Origin: Gracilaria vermiculophylla
Taxonomy: Eukaryota > Rhodophyta > Florideophyceae > Gracilariales > Gracilariaceae
Length of the DNA: 60,673 bases
Reading direction: 5' to 3'
NCBI GenBank assembly: GCA_019155205.2
Contig: JAHNZQ020000004.1
Span: 3,029,224 to 3,089,896 of the forward strand
The first letter of the stretch is position 1, and each line of letters begins with the position of its first letter. Shown here one piece after another: positions 30,090 through 40,130 of this stretch. Both the position numbers and the translations under genes were made by a program. The notes below the pieces were generated by a model. That model was not told where the DNA came from. It worked only from the letters and a program-made list of their open reading frames with translations, and made no database searches.

Positions 30090-30144
30090 TTATTTTTCTA
30101 CTTGATATTACCTAGAAGTATGATAATATATTCTTGTACTGTTA

Positions 30145-30218
30145 GGATACATAGCTCAGTTGGTTAGAGTATCACGTTGACATCGTGAAAGTCACTGGTT
30201 CGATTCCAGTTGTATCCA
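30145..30218 (+). tRNA. trnV(gac): tRNA-Val (anticodon GAC)
   Basis: A 74-nt cloverleaf, acceptor GGATACA paired with TGTATCC, anticodon GAC in TCACGTTGACATCGTGA. First of a Val-Tyr-Thr series. Confidence 0.95.
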
Positions 30219-30265
30219 AGAAAATACTATTTGAATCGAATAATTTATCAAAAAATAAAAAATAC

Positions 30266-30347
30266 GGGTCGGTGCCCGAGTGGTTAATGGGGGCGGACTG
30301 TAAATCCGCTGGTTTTACCTACGTTGGTTCAAATCCAACCCGACCCA
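30266..30347 (+). tRNA. trnY(gua): tRNA-Tyr (anticodon GUA)
   Basis: An 82-nt class II tRNA with long variable arm, acceptor GGGTCGG paired to CCGACCC, anticodon GTA in GGACTGTAAATCC. Confidence 0.97.
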
Positions 30348-30376
30348 ATAAAAAAATAAACTGAATCAAATAAAAA

Positions 30377-30448
30377 GCCTTTATAACTCAATGGTAGAGT
30401 ATTTCCTTGGTAAGGAAAAAGCTATGGGTTCAATTCCCATTAAAGGCT
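30377..30448 (+). tRNA. trnT(ggu): tRNA-Thr (anticodon GGU)
   Basis: A 72-nt cloverleaf, acceptor GCCTTTA paired with TAAAGGC, anticodon GGT in TTTCCTTGGTAAGGAAA. Its last nine bases overlap the 3' end of ilvB on the opposite strand. Confidence 0.96.
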
Positions 30449-32236
30449 ATCTATTTCTACTTTTAACTGTAGTGTCGAAGAATTCTTATTTTTTGCTAGT
30501 TTAGATATTCCTATCATTTGTGAATTACTTTTACCAGGGGCTACCATAGGATAGCAATTTTCTTCTTCCTTCACCTTACAATTAAGTAGGCAAGGACCAT
30601 CATGATTTATAAAGCGATGTAAAACTGTATTCATATCATGTCTGTGCTCTAATTGTAATCCCAAAATACCAAAAGACTGAGCCAATAGTACAAAATCAGG
30701 AGCTCCTTTTTCCATATTAGAATGAGAATATCTTTCTCCATAAAAAGCTTGTTGCCACTGTCTAACCATACCTTGCCATTTATTATTAATAATAATAATT
30801 TTTATAGGTAAGTTATACTGAATAATTGTAGCAAGTTCTTGTAAATTCATTTGAAAACTAGCATCTCCGCTAATACATATTACACTTTCAGAAGGATGAG
30901 CAACTTGAACACCAATAGCAGCAGGGAGACCATAACCCATAGTACCTAAACCAGAACTAGACATCCAATGTCTGGGTAAAACATTCACAAACTGAGCTGC
31001 CCACATCTGATGTTGACCTACATCAGTAGTAAAGTAAGATTCAGGCTGAATTTGAGACAGATAAAAAATAACTTCTTGAGGAGACAAATTACTCACATGT
31101 TTTGGAGTTAATAAGGGATATTGATCTCTCCACATAGCTATTCTATCCCTCCAAGAGCAAGTTTGTTGAGAATTAAAAACAAAATCAGGATTATTATTCA
31201 CATAATTTAAAACTTGAGTAATAATATCTTTAACATCACCTAAAATAGCAACTTGAGGAACACGATTCTTACCTATTTCAGCAGGATCAATATCAATATG
31301 TATCACTTTAGCATTACATGCAAACTCATCTAACTTACCAGTAACTCGATCATCAAACCTAGCACCAAGAGCAATTAACAAATCACACTCACTAACAGCA
31401 AAATTAGCATAAGCTGTACCATGCATACCTAACATGCCTAAAGATAAACTATCATTTTCATCAATTATACCCTTACCCATCAAAGTGGTACATATAGGTA
31501 TCTGAAAATAATATGCAAACTTCTTGATTACCTGATGAGCACCAGAAATAATAGAACCACCTCCTATATACAGTAAAGGCTGACTAGATTCATACAAAAG
31601 ATTTAAAATTTTGATTATCTGATTATCTTTAGCTTTCATAAAAGGACGACAACCCAAAACTTGAATATTACTTAAATTAAAAGGTTCATAAAGAAACTTT
31701 TCTAGACCAACATCTTTAGGTACATCAATTAAAACAGGTCCGGGCCTACCATGTCTAGCAATATGAAAAGCTTCAGCAATTATTTTAGACATATCTCGAG
31801 GGTCCCTAACGACATAAGAATGTTTTACTATCGGTAAAGTAATACCAAAAATATCTACTTCCTGGAAGGCATCAGTTCCAATAAAAGGTCTTGAAACCTG
31901 GCCAGTTATCAATACTAAAGGAACCGAGTCTAACTGAGCTGTAGCAATACCAGAGACGAGGTTAGTTGCACCCGGACCAGACGTAGCAAAACAAACACCA
32001 ACCTTTCCAGTAGATCTAGCATAACCATCTGCAGCATGGGAAGCACCTTGTTCATGACGACATAAGATATGCTTGATAAATCCCTGCTCTTCCCATTTAT
32101 ATAGCTCATCATAGATAGGTAAAATAGCACCACCAGGATAACCAAAAACATGTTTTACATTGTTTTTAATTAAACTATCCATAAGAGCGAATGCTCCTGT
32201 GACTTCTTGCAATTTAGGATTTAAATTTGTATTCAT
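30440..32236 (-). CDS. ilvB: acetolactate synthase large subunit
   Basis: The thiamine-diphosphate enzyme that makes acetolactate or acetohydroxybutyrate, the first common step of Val, Leu and Ile synthesis in plastids. The 598-residue product has the catalytic Glu region [15 protein letters not shown], the FAD-binding middle domain and the ThDP/Mg motif [15 protein letters not shown] followed by [12 protein letters not shown]. It looks complete and active. The regulatory small subunit (ilvH) is not in the window. The stop codon and last two sense codons lie inside the acceptor arm of tRNA-Thr. Confidence 0.98.
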   Translation of the reverse strand: MNTNLNPKLQEVTGAFALMDSLIKNNVKHVFGYPGGAILPIYDELYKWEEQGFIKHILCRHEQGASHAADGYARSTGKVGVCFATSGPGATNLVSGIATAQLDSVPLVLITGQVSRPFIGTDAFQEVDIFGITLPIVKHSYVVRDPRDMSKIIAEAFHIARHGRPGPVLIDVPKDVGLEKFLYEPFNLSNIQVLGCRPFMKAKDNQIIKILNLLYESSQPLLYIGGGSIISGAHQVIKKFAYYFQIPICTTLMGKGIIDENDSLSLGMLGMHGTAYANFAVSECDLLIALGARFDDRVTGKLDEFACNAKVIHIDIDPAEIGKNRVPQVAILGDVKDIITQVLNYVNNNPDFVFNSQQTCSWRDRIAMWRDQYPLLTPKHVSNLSPQEVIFYLSQIQPESYFTTDVGQHQMWAAQFVNVLPRHWMSSSGLGTMGYGLPAAIGVQVAHPSESVICISGDASFQMNLQELATIIQYNLPIKIIIINNKWQGMVRQWQQAFYGERYSHSNMEKGAPDFVLLAQSFGILGLQLEHRHDMNTVLHRFINHDGPCLLNCKVKEEENCYPMVAPGKSNSQMIGISKLAKNKNSSTLQLKVEIDSL

Positions 32237-32394
32237 TGATATTATAAAATACTTTTTTATAAATTAATTAATTATAGTAATTTTGAAGCATTAATTTGCT
32301 ATTGATTTGTATTTATTTCTTTTAATTGTATATATATATATTATATATGTCGAATTTTTAAATGGAAATATTTAAAAGCTACTTATATTTTTTT

Positions 32395-32592
32395 TTAATT
32401 TATACCTAGCATCTGCCTTAAAATCACTATTATAGTGCCTGTAAATATAAGCATTATAATGCTTATATTTACCCTTTTATTTTTCTTTTTTAAAAGCTCA
32501 AAAATTGTATAAAAAGTTGTCAAGAAAAATCCTGTAATTACCGAAATCAAAAACATTGGAAATCTATTTATATTATTTAAAAATTTATTCAT
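32395..32592 (-). CDS. ycf33: small membrane protein Ycf33
   Basis: A 65-residue protein with two hydrophobic helices. The opening NRFPMFLISVITGFFLTTFY and the following LLKKK loop match the Ycf33 family of cyanobacteria and plastids, whose function is not established. It lies in the gap between ilvB and argB, close to a strand-composition switch. Confidence 0.82.
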   Translation of the reverse strand: MNKFLNNINRFPMFLISVITGFFLTTFYTIFELLKKKNKRVNISIIMLIFTGTIIVILRQMLGIN

Positions 32593-32716
32593 GTTGATTA
32601 TATATTAGTATTTTTATTCTTATGATATTATTGTAATTAATATTAGTGAATTATATAGTTTTTCTAAATTTTTTTAGTAACTTTGATTAGTTTAAATTAG
32701 ATTAATAGGATGGGAA

Positions 32717-33574
32717 ATGTTAAATAATTTTGAACGTATCAAGATATTGAGCGATGCTTTACCTTTTATACAACGTTTTAAAGGATGTACTATTGTTATT
32801 AAATATGGTGGTTCTACTATGAAAAATATTCCTTTGAAATCTAAAATTGTAAAAGATATTTTACTTTTGTCCTATATTGGTATAAAGGTCGTTATTGTAC
32901 ATGGTGGTGGACCAATGATTAATTATTGGCTAAAGCAAGTTAATATACAGCCGAAATTTGTTAATGGCATTCGTGTAACAGATAAAAAAACTATGGAATT
33001 AGTAGAAATGGTTTTAGCTGGTAAAGTTAATAAAGATCTTGTTACTTTACTTAATTGTTCATCTAATATAGCAGTAGGTTTATCATGTAAAGATGCTAAT
33101 TTAATTGTTGCGTCTAGTTTTTTTCCTGATCAGCAAGATAATTATACTGGTCAGGTCTATAAAGTTAATATTGAAATCATAAATTTTCTACTTAACAGTG
33201 GATATATTCCAGTAATTGCTAGTGTGGCTTCAGACGAAAACGGACATACTTATAATATTAATGCTGATTCTATTGCTGGTGCCATTGCAGAAAGTCTAAG
33301 TGCTGAGAAACTTATTTTGTTAACGGATACGCCTGGTATTATGCTTGATATGAGTAATCCTTCAAGCTTGGTCAAGCATCTAAATATAAAAGATTTAGAA
33401 GATTTAAAGAGTCAAAAAATAATTTCTGGTGGTATGATACCTAAAGTTGATTGTTGTATTAAAGCTTTACAAAATAGTGTAGGTGCTGCTCATATTATCA
33501 ATGGTAATATAGAACATGCCTTGTTACTAGAAATCTTAACATCTGGTGGTATTGGTTCTATGTTAGTATTATAA
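32717..33574 (+). CDS. argB: acetylglutamate kinase
   Basis: N-acetylglutamate kinase, the second and controlled step of arginine synthesis, with PII protein as its usual partner in cyanobacteria. The 285-residue product has VIKYGGSTM (about 26-34), VIVHGGGPMINYWL (about 58-71), the acetylglutamate site GLSCKDANLI, NINADSIAGAIAE and ISGGMIPKV. It looks intact. Base use is T-rich compared with plus-strand genes left of 32 kb. A weak AAGTT/AACTT hairpin with a T run follows the stop. Confidence 0.97.
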   Translation: MLNNFERIKILSDALPFIQRFKGCTIVIKYGGSTMKNIPLKSKIVKDILLLSYIGIKVVIVHGGGPMINYWLKQVNIQPKFVNGIRVTDKKTMELVEMVLAGKVNKDLVTLLNCSSNIAVGLSCKDANLIVASSFFPDQQDNYTGQVYKVNIEIINFLLNSGYIPVIASVASDENGHTYNINADSIAGAIAESLSAEKLILLTDTPGIMLDMSNPSSLVKHLNIKDLEDLKSQKIISGGMIPKVDCCIKALQNSVGAAHIINGNIEHALLLEILTSGGIGSMLVL

Positions 33575-33663
33575 GTTTTTTGTCCAAGTTATTTTCAACT
33601 TTAATTTTTTTTATTTCTTTCTTATTATTATTATGTTATAATTTGCTGGAGTGAAGTTCTAGG

Positions 33664-33737
33664 GGCTCAGTAGCTCAGTTGGTTAGAGCAGGGGACTCAT
33701 AAGCCCAAGGTCGCAGGTTCAAGTCCCGCCTGAGCCA
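33664..33737 (+). tRNA. trnM(cau): tRNA-Met, elongator type (anticodon CAU)
   Basis: A 74-nt cloverleaf with acceptor GGCTCAG paired to CTGAGCC and anticodon CAT. It resembles bacterial elongator tRNA-Met rather than the initiator: the first pair is G-C rather than the mismatch typical of initiators. CAU tRNAs can also be Ile2 (lysidine-modified), so identity rests on overall similarity. The anticodon stem has mismatches at its ends (27-43 and 31-39). Confidence 0.75.
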
Positions 33738-33785
33738 TTATTTTTAATATTGATGAATTACTCTTAATTTTAAGTATTGATAACT

Positions 33786-33875
33786 GGAGAGGTGGCTGAG
33801 TGGTCGAAAGCGCCAGATTGCTAATCTGTTGTATGATTTAAAATCATACCGAGGGTTCGAATCCCTTCCTCTCCT
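33786..33875 (+). tRNA. trnS(gcu): tRNA-Ser (anticodon GCU)
   Basis: A 90-nt class II tRNA with a long variable arm, acceptor GGAGAGG paired to CCTCTCC, anticodon GCT in CAGATTGCTAATCTG. Position 73 reads T and runs into a T stretch; serine tRNAs usually have G there. Confidence 0.95.
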
Positions 33876-33949
33876 TTTTTATTTTATATGATTAATTTGT
33901 CTATATTGACAATTATTCAGTTAATATGAGATTATGGGAGTTGTACAAT

Positions 33950-34023
33950 GGGATTGTAGTTCAACTGGTTAGAGCACCGCCCTGTCACGGCGGAAGTTGC
34001 GGGTTCGAATCCCGTCAATCCCG
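33950..34023 (+). tRNA. trnD(guc): tRNA-Asp (anticodon GUC)
   Basis: A 74-nt cloverleaf, acceptor GGGATTG paired to CAATCCC, discriminator G, anticodon GTC in CCGCCCTGTCACGGCGG. It ends 17 bp from the ftsH stop on the other strand. Confidence 0.97.
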
Positions 34024-34040
34024 CTTATCTATTTAAAATT

Positions 34041-35921
34041 CTATGTTGTGTACAATTCTTTCTTTGGTACAGGTGTATACTCATTAATGATTCCTCTAAA
34101 TTCTTCTCCATCAATAGTTTCCTTTTCAATTAGTAAATCTACTAATCTATCAATAATAATTCTATTGTCCTGGATTATTTTGATTGTCTCCCGATAGCAT
34201 TCTTCTACTATATTATGTATTTGTCTATCAATTTTGATTGCAATTTCATCAGAGTATTCTGATGTGTTACCCATGCTTCTTCCAAGAAATGGGTTTGACT
34301 CTTCATTCTCTAAACATAATGGACCTATGTTTGACATACCAAATCTTGTAACCATTTGTCTAGCCATAGATGTTACTTGTTGTAAGTCATTACTAGCTCC
34401 AGTAGTTACTTCTGTATCACCAAATACCACTTCCTCTGCTGCTCTACCTCCTAATGCTCCCATTATTCGTGATAAAATTTGGGATCTCGATATTAAATTC
34501 TGATCTTCCCCTGGTGTAAACCAAGTTAATCCTCTAGCTTGACCGCGTGGTATTAATGTAACTTTTTGTACAGCATCATGATCCCTGAGAAGTGTACCAA
34601 CTATTGCATGTCCAATCTCATGATATGCAATTAAACGCTTACTCTTACTATCAATTAACGGTGTTCCTTCCATACCTGCTACTATACGGTCAATGGATGC
34701 ATCTATTTCGTTCAGTGTAATAAAGTTTTTCCTTCTTCGAGCTGTCAATATAGCTGCTTCATTTAGTAAATTTGCTAAATCTGCCCCGGAAAACCCAGGT
34801 GTTCTTCTAGCTATCATTGATAAAGATATACTTGGTTCCATTTTTTTGTTTTTTGCATGTACTTTTAGTATATCTAATCTGCCTTTAAAATCTGGTATTT
34901 CTACAGATACCTGACGATCAAAACGACCCGGTCGTAATAAAGCAGAATCTAGTATGTCAGCTCTATTTGTTGCTGCAATTACTATAACTCCTGTATTGCC
35001 TTCAAATCCATCCATTTCGGTTAATAACTGATTTAATGTTTGTTCTCTTTCATCGTTACCACCACCAATGCCAGTTCCTCTTTGTCTTCCAACAGCATCT
35101 ATTTCATCGATGAATACGATACATGGAGCATTTTCTTTAGCTTTTTTAAATAAATCTCTAACACGTGATGCACCTACACCTACAAACATTTCTACAAATT
35201 CAGATCCCGAAATACTAAAAAAAGGAACATTAGCTTCTCCGGCAATTGCTTTAGCTAGTAAGGTTTTTCCTGTTCCAGGAGGACCTACTAATAACACTCC
35301 TTTCGGTATTTTAGCTCCTACAGCAGTAAACCTTTCTGGTTTTTTTAAGAATGTCACTACCTCTTCGAATTCTTCTTTGGCCTCATCAATACCTGCTACA
35401 TCATTAAATACTATACCTGTTTTTGCTTCCATTTGGAATAAAGCTTTGGATTTACTAAATGACATCGCTTGTCCTGGTCCACCAGCCGAATTACTAGAGC
35501 GACGAAATAAAAATGCTAAACCCAGTATTAATAATATAGGAAATAGTAGATTTCCTATTAAGTTCCAGATGGCACTTGTATTTCTTGTTGGGTGTGCATC
35601 TAAATCAATGTTTGCTTTTTTAAGTTTTGTAATTAATTCTGGTGCTGTTGCGGGTAGTTCGACTCTTATTTTTTGAATTCTATTGCCTAGTTCAGGACCT
35701 ACTGCTTCCACTATTGCTGTATGTCCACTATCGTATAAATCAACTTTTTTTATCCAACCCATATCTAAGTATTCTAGAAAGCGTCCATATGTCATTCGAG
35801 AACGTGCTATATTCGTATTTACTTCACTAGTAGTTGGGGCTAAGAATCCTTGCCAGACAAAAAAACCTATTACAATTATAGGTAAAGATAGTAATAGTAA
35901 AGTTTTCCAAGATAATTTCAT
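34041..35921 (-). CDS. ftsH: thylakoid FtsH metalloprotease
   Basis: A membrane-anchored AAA protease that removes damaged D1 and other thylakoid proteins. I begin at ATG 35921 (626 residues, [14 protein letters not shown]), where the family starts and where AAGG lies upstream; a 15-residue extension is unsupported. Two N-terminal transmembrane helices (about 5-23 and 115-135) are followed by Walker [11 protein letters not shown] (about 212), the second region of homology [20 protein letters not shown] and the zinc site HEIGH (about 433). Complete. Confidence 0.98.
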   Translation of the reverse strand: MKLSWKTLLLLSLPIIVIGFFVWQGFLAPTTSEVNTNIARSRMTYGRFLEYLDMGWIKKVDLYDSGHTAIVEAVGPELGNRIQKIRVELPATAPELITKLKKANIDLDAHPTRNTSAIWNLIGNLLFPILLILGLAFLFRRSSNSAGGPGQAMSFSKSKALFQMEAKTGIVFNDVAGIDEAKEEFEEVVTFLKKPERFTAVGAKIPKGVLLVGPPGTGKTLLAKAIAGEANVPFFSISGSEFVEMFVGVGASRVRDLFKKAKENAPCIVFIDEIDAVGRQRGTGIGGGNDEREQTLNQLLTEMDGFEGNTGVIVIAATNRADILDSALLRPGRFDRQVSVEIPDFKGRLDILKVHAKNKKMEPSISLSMIARRTPGFSGADLANLLNEAAILTARRRKNFITLNEIDASIDRIVAGMEGTPLIDSKSKRLIAYHEIGHAIVGTLLRDHDAVQKVTLIPRGQARGLTWFTPGEDQNLISRSQILSRIMGALGGRAAEEVVFGDTEVTTGASNDLQQVTSMARQMVTRFGMSNIGPLCLENEESNPFLGRSMGNTSEYSDEIAIKIDRQIHNIVEECYRETIKIIQDNRIIIDRLVDLLIEKETIDGEEFRGIINEYTPVPKKELYTT

Positions 35922-36095
35922 TATTTCGAGCCTTATGTATTGATGATATTTAATTGAATGTAACATCTTTAAGATTTTTTAGGCAACTATATTATATGAA
36001 AACGTATTTTAATTGTTTATATAAGTTAATTTTTTTGTTTCTTGTGTGATTATATAATAATATTATTATATAATAAAGTGCTCATACGATTTTTT

Positions 36096-36281
36096 ATGAT
36101 AAAAAAAGGATCCTTGGTCAAAGTTCTTAGAAAAGAATCTTATTGGTATCAAGATGTAGGAACTGTAGTAAAGGTAGAGAAAGATATTAAGTATGCAGTT
36201 TTCGTACGTTTCGCTAAAGAGACTTATAGTGGTGTTAATAGTAACAATTTTGCTGAAAATGAGTTGATAGTTCTAGATTAA
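36096..36281 (+). CDS. psaE: photosystem I subunit IV
   Basis: The 61-residue stromal PsaE, an SH3-like barrel that helps dock ferredoxin. The product starts [20 protein letters not shown] and ends [14 protein letters not shown], both typical. I use ATG 36096 since the upstream 18 codons of the frame are not part of the family. Followed by a strong hairpin facing psbH. Confidence 0.97.
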   Translation: MIKKGSLVKVLRKESYWYQDVGTVVKVEKDIKYAVFVRFAKETYSGVNSNNFAENELIVLD

Positions 36282-36290
36282 TAGTTAGAA

Positions 36291-36324
36291 TGGCAAGATA
36301 AAAGCATATGCTTTTATCTTGTCA
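36291..36324. terminator. bidirectional terminator between psaE and psbH
   Basis: A 34-bp dyad centred at 36307/36308 (TGGCAAGATAAAAGCAT against ATGCTTTTATCTTGTCA), perfect apart from one mismatch pair that can form G-U in RNA. It lies between converging psaE and psbH. Confidence 0.8.
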
Positions 36325-36353
36325 GTTATTATTATTTATTTAGCTAGTTATAT

Positions 36354-36557
36354 TTAACTGCCCAGTGCTGCCCAATCTACGTCGACATTTTCTAAGATAA
36401 GTGATGAATTATATATTTGTAAAATAATTAGTAAAAATAAGAAAAATAATAGCATAAATATTCCCATGATTGGAGTTGTTCCCCATCCTGGAGCTACTTT
36501 ACCATATTCTGAATTTAAGGGTCTTAATATTTCTCCTAGTCTTGTTCTTAATGCCAT
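36354..36557 (-). CDS. psbH: photosystem II PsbH protein
   Basis: A 67-residue single-helix subunit near CP47, needed for assembly and QA-QB function. It reads [19 protein letters not shown], followed by [13 protein letters not shown] and one transmembrane helix. It lies downstream of psbB-psbT with psbN opposed between, the conserved psbB cluster. Confidence 0.98.
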   Translation of the reverse strand: MALRTRLGEILRPLNSEYGKVAPGWGTTPIMGIFMLLFFLFLLIILQIYNSSLILENVDVDWAALGS

Positions 36558-36646
36558 AATACTTTAATCTGACTTTATATGTTCTATAATAATATTATTA
36601 GTAATATTACTAATAAAAATAACTTAATTGAATTTACATTTTGTTT

Positions 36647-36778
36647 ATGCAAACTGCAACAGTTCTTAGTATCTTTATTTCTAGTTTACTATTAGGAATA
36701 ACTATTTATTCGATATATACTTCTTTTGGTCCTATATCCAAGGAACTCAGAGACCCTTTTGAAGAACATGAAGAATGA
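36647..36778 (+). CDS. psbN: photosystem II assembly factor PsbN
   Basis: A 43-residue one-helix protein ([20 protein letters not shown], with a C-terminal [17 protein letters not shown]). It assists formation of the reaction-centre heterodimer but is not a stable subunit. It is encoded opposite psbT and psbH, as in most plastids. Confidence 0.97.
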   Translation: MQTATVLSIFISSLLLGITIYSIYTSFGPISKELRDPFEEHEE

Positions 36779-36840
36779 ACAATACAGTTTGATATCATCT
36801 AAGAGTATTTTATTTACATTGTATTTATGATTTTATGATT

Positions 36841-36880
36841 AATAGCTACTTAACTTATTTTATAAATTTAAGTAGCTATT
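36841..36880. terminator. bidirectional terminator between psbN and psbT
   Basis: A 13-bp perfect inverted repeat (36841-36853 and 36868-36880) with a 14-nt AT-rich loop, in the gap between converging psbN and psbT. Confidence 0.7.
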
Positions 36881-36927
36881 CAATCAGACTTAGTTAATTT
36901 AATCTTTAATTAGCTTTTAATTTATGC

Positions 36928-37023
36928 TTATTTTGCTATTCTTGGAGGATCTCTGAAAAATATAGCAAAGAAGATAACCATTAATGTTCCTACTAATAGG
37001 AAAACATAAACTAGTGCTTCCAT
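36928..37023 (-). CDS. psbT: photosystem II PsbT protein
   Basis: A 31-residue single-helix subunit at the D1/CP47 interface: [20 protein letters not shown] followed by [16 protein letters not shown] lies about 6 nt before the ATG on the minus strand. It is 40 bp downstream of psbB in the same unit. Confidence 0.97.
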   Translation of the reverse strand: MEALVYVFLLVGTLMVIFFAIFFRDPPRIAK

Positions 37024-37063
37024 TTTGATCTCCTAATATCTCTCAATATATAATTGTTTATTT

Positions 37064-38593
37064 TTATACAGCACCTTGTTTTTTACTGCTTCTGTCGCCC
37101 AGTTTTTGAAATGCACCAAACTCTACTTGTTCTGTTACTTCTGCTCCTATGCCTGCAAATACATCTCTGAATATGGTTCGTGATCCGTGCCACAAGTGAC
37201 CAAAAAAGAAAATTAATGCAAAGTTTGCATGTCCGAATGTAAACCATCCTCTAGGACTACTTCTAAATACGCCATCTGATTCAAGTGTTGTGCGATCAAA
37301 TTCAAATACTTCACCTAATTGTGCCTTACGTGCATATTTCTTGACACTAGGTGCATCAGTAAAAACTTTACCGTTTAGTTTTCCACCGTAAAAGCTTACA
37401 TTTACACCTACTTGCTCAATACTGTATTTCGATTCAGCTCTTCTAAATGGTATATCTGCACGTATAATTCCGTCCTTGTCAACAAGGATCACAGGAAAAG
37501 TTTCAAAAAATGCAGGCATTCTTCTAACTGTTAGTTCTCTGCCCTCTTTATCTTGAAATATAGGGTGGCCTAGCCATGCTTCTGCTATTCCATCTCCTTT
37601 ATCCATAGGTCCTGCTCTGAATAAGCCCCCTTTTGCAGGATTATTACCTATATAATCGTAAAATGCTAGTTTATCTGGTATTTTTGACCAGGCTTCTTCG
37701 GGTGTTGCACCTTCGTTTAAAGAGTTTTCCACTCTCCTTTCAATTTCTTGTTGAAAGTACCCACTATCCCATTGATATCTTGTTGGTCCGAACAGTTCTA
37801 TTGGGGTTGTTGCAGAGCCATACCACATTGTTCCACACGTAACAAAAGCGCTAAAAAACACAGCAGATATACTACTTGATAGTACAGTTTCTATGTTTCC
37901 CATTCTTAATGCCCTATAAAGACGTTGCGGGGGACGTACAGTAAGATGAAATAAACCTGCTAGTATACCTACCGTTCCTGCTGCTATATGATGTGATGCT
38001 ACTCCACCCGGATTGAATGGATTAAAACCGTCTGGCCCCCAAGCGGGAGCAATAGGCTGTACTTTTCCCGTTATACCATATCCATCAGAGATCCATATAC
38101 CTGGTCCGAATAAGCCTGTAGCATGAAATGCACCAAATCCAAAACATAATAAACTAGATAACACTAAATGAATACCAAATATTTTTGGTAAGTCTAATGC
38201 GGGTTCACCTGTTCTTGGATCTCTGAATAATTCTAGATCCCAGTAAACCCAGTGCCATATAGATGCTAGAAATAGCATTCCTGATAAAACTATATGAGTT
38301 ATGGCAACACCTTCAAAGCTCCATAATCCTGGATTAGAAACGCTTTCTCCTGTGATACTCCATCCGCCCCACGAATCTGTAACTCCTAGTCTAGACATAA
38401 AAGGCATTACAAACATGCCTTGTCTCCACATAGGATTTAAAACTGGATCAGAAGGATCGAAAACAGCTAATTCATACAAGGCCATAGAACCTGCCCACCC
38501 TGCGACTAAAGCTGTATGCATTAAATGAACTGATATTAAGCGGCCTGGGTCATTTAATACAACTGTATGTACACGATACCATGGTAGTCCCAT
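37064..38593 (-). CDS. psbB: photosystem II CP47 antenna protein
   Basis: The 509-residue inner antenna CP47 with six transmembrane helices and a large lumenal loop. It opens [20 protein letters not shown], has many chlorophyll-ligating His residues (for example [11 protein letters not shown] and [18 protein letters not shown]) and ends [17 protein letters not shown] lies upstream of the ATG. It heads the psbB-psbT-psbH unit. Confidence 0.99.
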   Translation of the reverse strand: MGLPWYRVHTVVLNDPGRLISVHLMHTALVAGWAGSMALYELAVFDPSDPVLNPMWRQGMFVMPFMSRLGVTDSWGGWSITGESVSNPGLWSFEGVAITHIVLSGMLFLASIWHWVYWDLELFRDPRTGEPALDLPKIFGIHLVLSSLLCFGFGAFHATGLFGPGIWISDGYGITGKVQPIAPAWGPDGFNPFNPGGVASHHIAAGTVGILAGLFHLTVRPPQRLYRALRMGNIETVLSSSISAVFFSAFVTCGTMWYGSATTPIELFGPTRYQWDSGYFQQEIERRVENSLNEGATPEEAWSKIPDKLAFYDYIGNNPAKGGLFRAGPMDKGDGIAEAWLGHPIFQDKEGRELTVRRMPAFFETFPVILVDKDGIIRADIPFRRAESKYSIEQVGVNVSFYGGKLNGKVFTDAPSVKKYARKAQLGEVFEFDRTTLESDGVFRSSPRGWFTFGHANFALIFFFGHLWHGSRTIFRDVFAGIGAEVTEQVEFGAFQKLGDRSSKKQGAV

Positions 38594-38711
38594 TAAAACA
38601 CAATCCTCCTAGTCAAGAGATATAAAATTATTGCTTTTCTTATTATTATATATATATATATGAACTACATAGTAATTCATTATAACATTCTTGGCATAAA
38701 TTAATGGAGTT

Positions 38712-39602
38712 TTAATCGCATTTGTATAAAATAATATTTTTAACTAAGTAGAAGCATGTGATAGTTATAAGTATTAAAAACCATATCGTATCTTGTATAT
38801 TGAAGTTAAACCACACTGTTTTAATAATATGATTTTTATAGTCTATATCAGGTATATAGTAAAGAAAACGAATACTTTCTATTGCGTAAGTAAGTGGATT
38901 AATGCTAGCAATAACTTGTAGCCAGTAAGGCATGAATGATAGTGGGGCTAATGCTGTACTTGAGAATAAAGTCGGTAAATTAGCAATTAACATAACTGCT
39001 AAAAATTCTATATGTCCGGGTAAAATAAATGCTAAGCAAATACTTATGCTACTTATACTAAGTGTAATTAATAGTAGTATTATAAAAATAGTTATAGCTT
39101 GTTGAAAATTTAAATTCTTAGACTCTATTAGAAGGCTAGAAGCTATAATAAAACTTGTTTGTAAAGTAGTAATTGTTGCGATAAAAATGACCGAAGATAA
39201 TATTAGTGAATCACGTGATTTTAATGGTGCTACTAACAATCTATTTAAGAAACCAAATTCTCTATCAAATATTAAAGGCAGGCCGGAATTTATAGCCCCT
39301 GTGAAAGACGAAAAAACGATAATTCCTGGACTCAAGAATTGATAATAAGTTTTGTTTTGTGTCAACAAATTTACAGGTGCGTTCTGGAATAATGCTCCAA
39401 ACAAAATAAGCCATAATAGTGGTTGTATTATACCGGAAAATAAACTCGAAGGCCTTCTTTTAATTTGTATATAGTATCTTTTAACTAAGCAAAAAATTTC
39501 TTGATTTATAGCTTTTATGTGTGTTTTAGATGCAATACTATTTTTAGGCTTTATTGTTGTAATATTGTATTTTGTATTATTTTTTAGGTTATTTAACATC
39601 AT
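38712..39602 (-). CDS. ycf38: ABC-2 type transporter permease Ycf38
   Basis: A 296-residue inner-membrane permease of the ABC-2 (NodJ/DrrB-like) family. After a polar N-terminus (1-45) come about six hydrophobic helices with the family motifs GIIQPLLWLILFGALF, FLSPGIIVFSSF, REFGFLNRLLVAPL and the late INPLTYAIESIR. The partner ATPase is not in the window and the substrate is unknown. It starts with two Met codons; either could be used. Confidence 0.9.
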   Translation of the reverse strand: MMLNNLKNNTKYNITTIKPKNSIASKTHIKAINQEIFCLVKRYYIQIKRRPSSLFSGIIQPLLWLILFGALFQNAPVNLLTQNKTYYQFLSPGIIVFSSFTGAINSGLPLIFDREFGFLNRLLVAPLKSRDSLILSSVIFIATITTLQTSFIIASSLLIESKNLNFQQAITIFIILLLITLSISSISICLAFILPGHIEFLAVMLIANLPTLFSSTALAPLSFMPYWLQVIASINPLTYAIESIRFLYYIPDIDYKNHIIKTVWFNFNIQDTIWFLILITITCFYLVKNIILYKCD

Positions 39603-39754
39603 ATTTATTTAGAAATTGTTTATTTATAATAATAATCTTTTTAAGATATATTTTAATGATATTTAAATATTATATGGTTATTTATTTTATTTTATGATTT
39701 AATAATAGATAGTAGTTCGAATAATTTTAGCTCAGTATTAGAGGAGAAAATATT

Positions 39755-40054
39755 ATGAATGAATCCTATAGTGTAACTTTGCATCTTGAAGATAAATCAA
39801 CTGCGACTATTGAGTGTCCTGATAGTGTTTATATTTTAGATCAAGCTGAAGAAGCTAGTATTGATTTACCTTATTCTTGTAGAGCAGGTGCTTGTTCAAC
39901 TTGTGCAGGTAAGTTAGTGAGTGGTAAAATTGATCAATCAGATCAATCTTTTTTAGATGATGATCAAATAAGTGAAGGCTTCGTTTTAACCTGTGTAGCT
40001 TATCCTGCAAGTGATTGTGTTATTGAAACACATAAAGAAGCAGATTTATATTGA
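39755..40054 (+). CDS. petF: [2Fe-2S] ferredoxin
   Basis: The soluble electron carrier that accepts electrons from photosystem I and passes them to FNR and other reductases. The 99-residue product has the four cluster cysteines at 42, 47, 50 and 80 ([13 protein letters not shown] and VLTCVAYP). A strong GAGGAGA ribosome site lies before the ATG. It faces rps10 across a 27-bp hairpin. Confidence 0.98.
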   Translation: MNESYSVTLHLEDKSTATIECPDSVYILDQAEEASIDLPYSCRAGACSTCAGKLVSGKIDQSDQSFLDDDQISEGFVLTCVAYPASDCVIETHKEADLY

Positions 40055-40065
40055 TAATATTTTTT

Positions 40066-40130
40066 ATAAAACTCTAAGATTATGGGTAGAATACTGAAAA
40101 TGCATTCTACCCATAATCTTAGAGTTTTAT
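40066..40130. terminator. 27-bp perfect hairpin between petF and rps10
   Basis: Arms 40066-40092 and 40104-40130 are exact reverse complements with an 11-nt loop. The right arm contains the last three sense codons and the TAA stop of rps10 on the minus strand. It should end both petF and the long ribosomal transcript. Confidence 0.85.

Noticed and set aside
32328..32350. TA-repeat as a transposon end or CRISPR-like repeat
   Set aside because: It is a simple low-complexity dyad with no repeat array, terminal duplications or associated genes; it is kept only as part of the skew-switch observation.
35068..35676. 202-codon frame antisense to ftsH
   Set aside because: A mirror frame of the AAA domain codons; the opposite strand is a complete ftsH.
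36042..36095. Eighteen-residue N-terminal extension of psaE
   Set aside because: PsaE begins at the [17 protein letters not shown] segment; the upstream residues look like translated AT-rich spacer.
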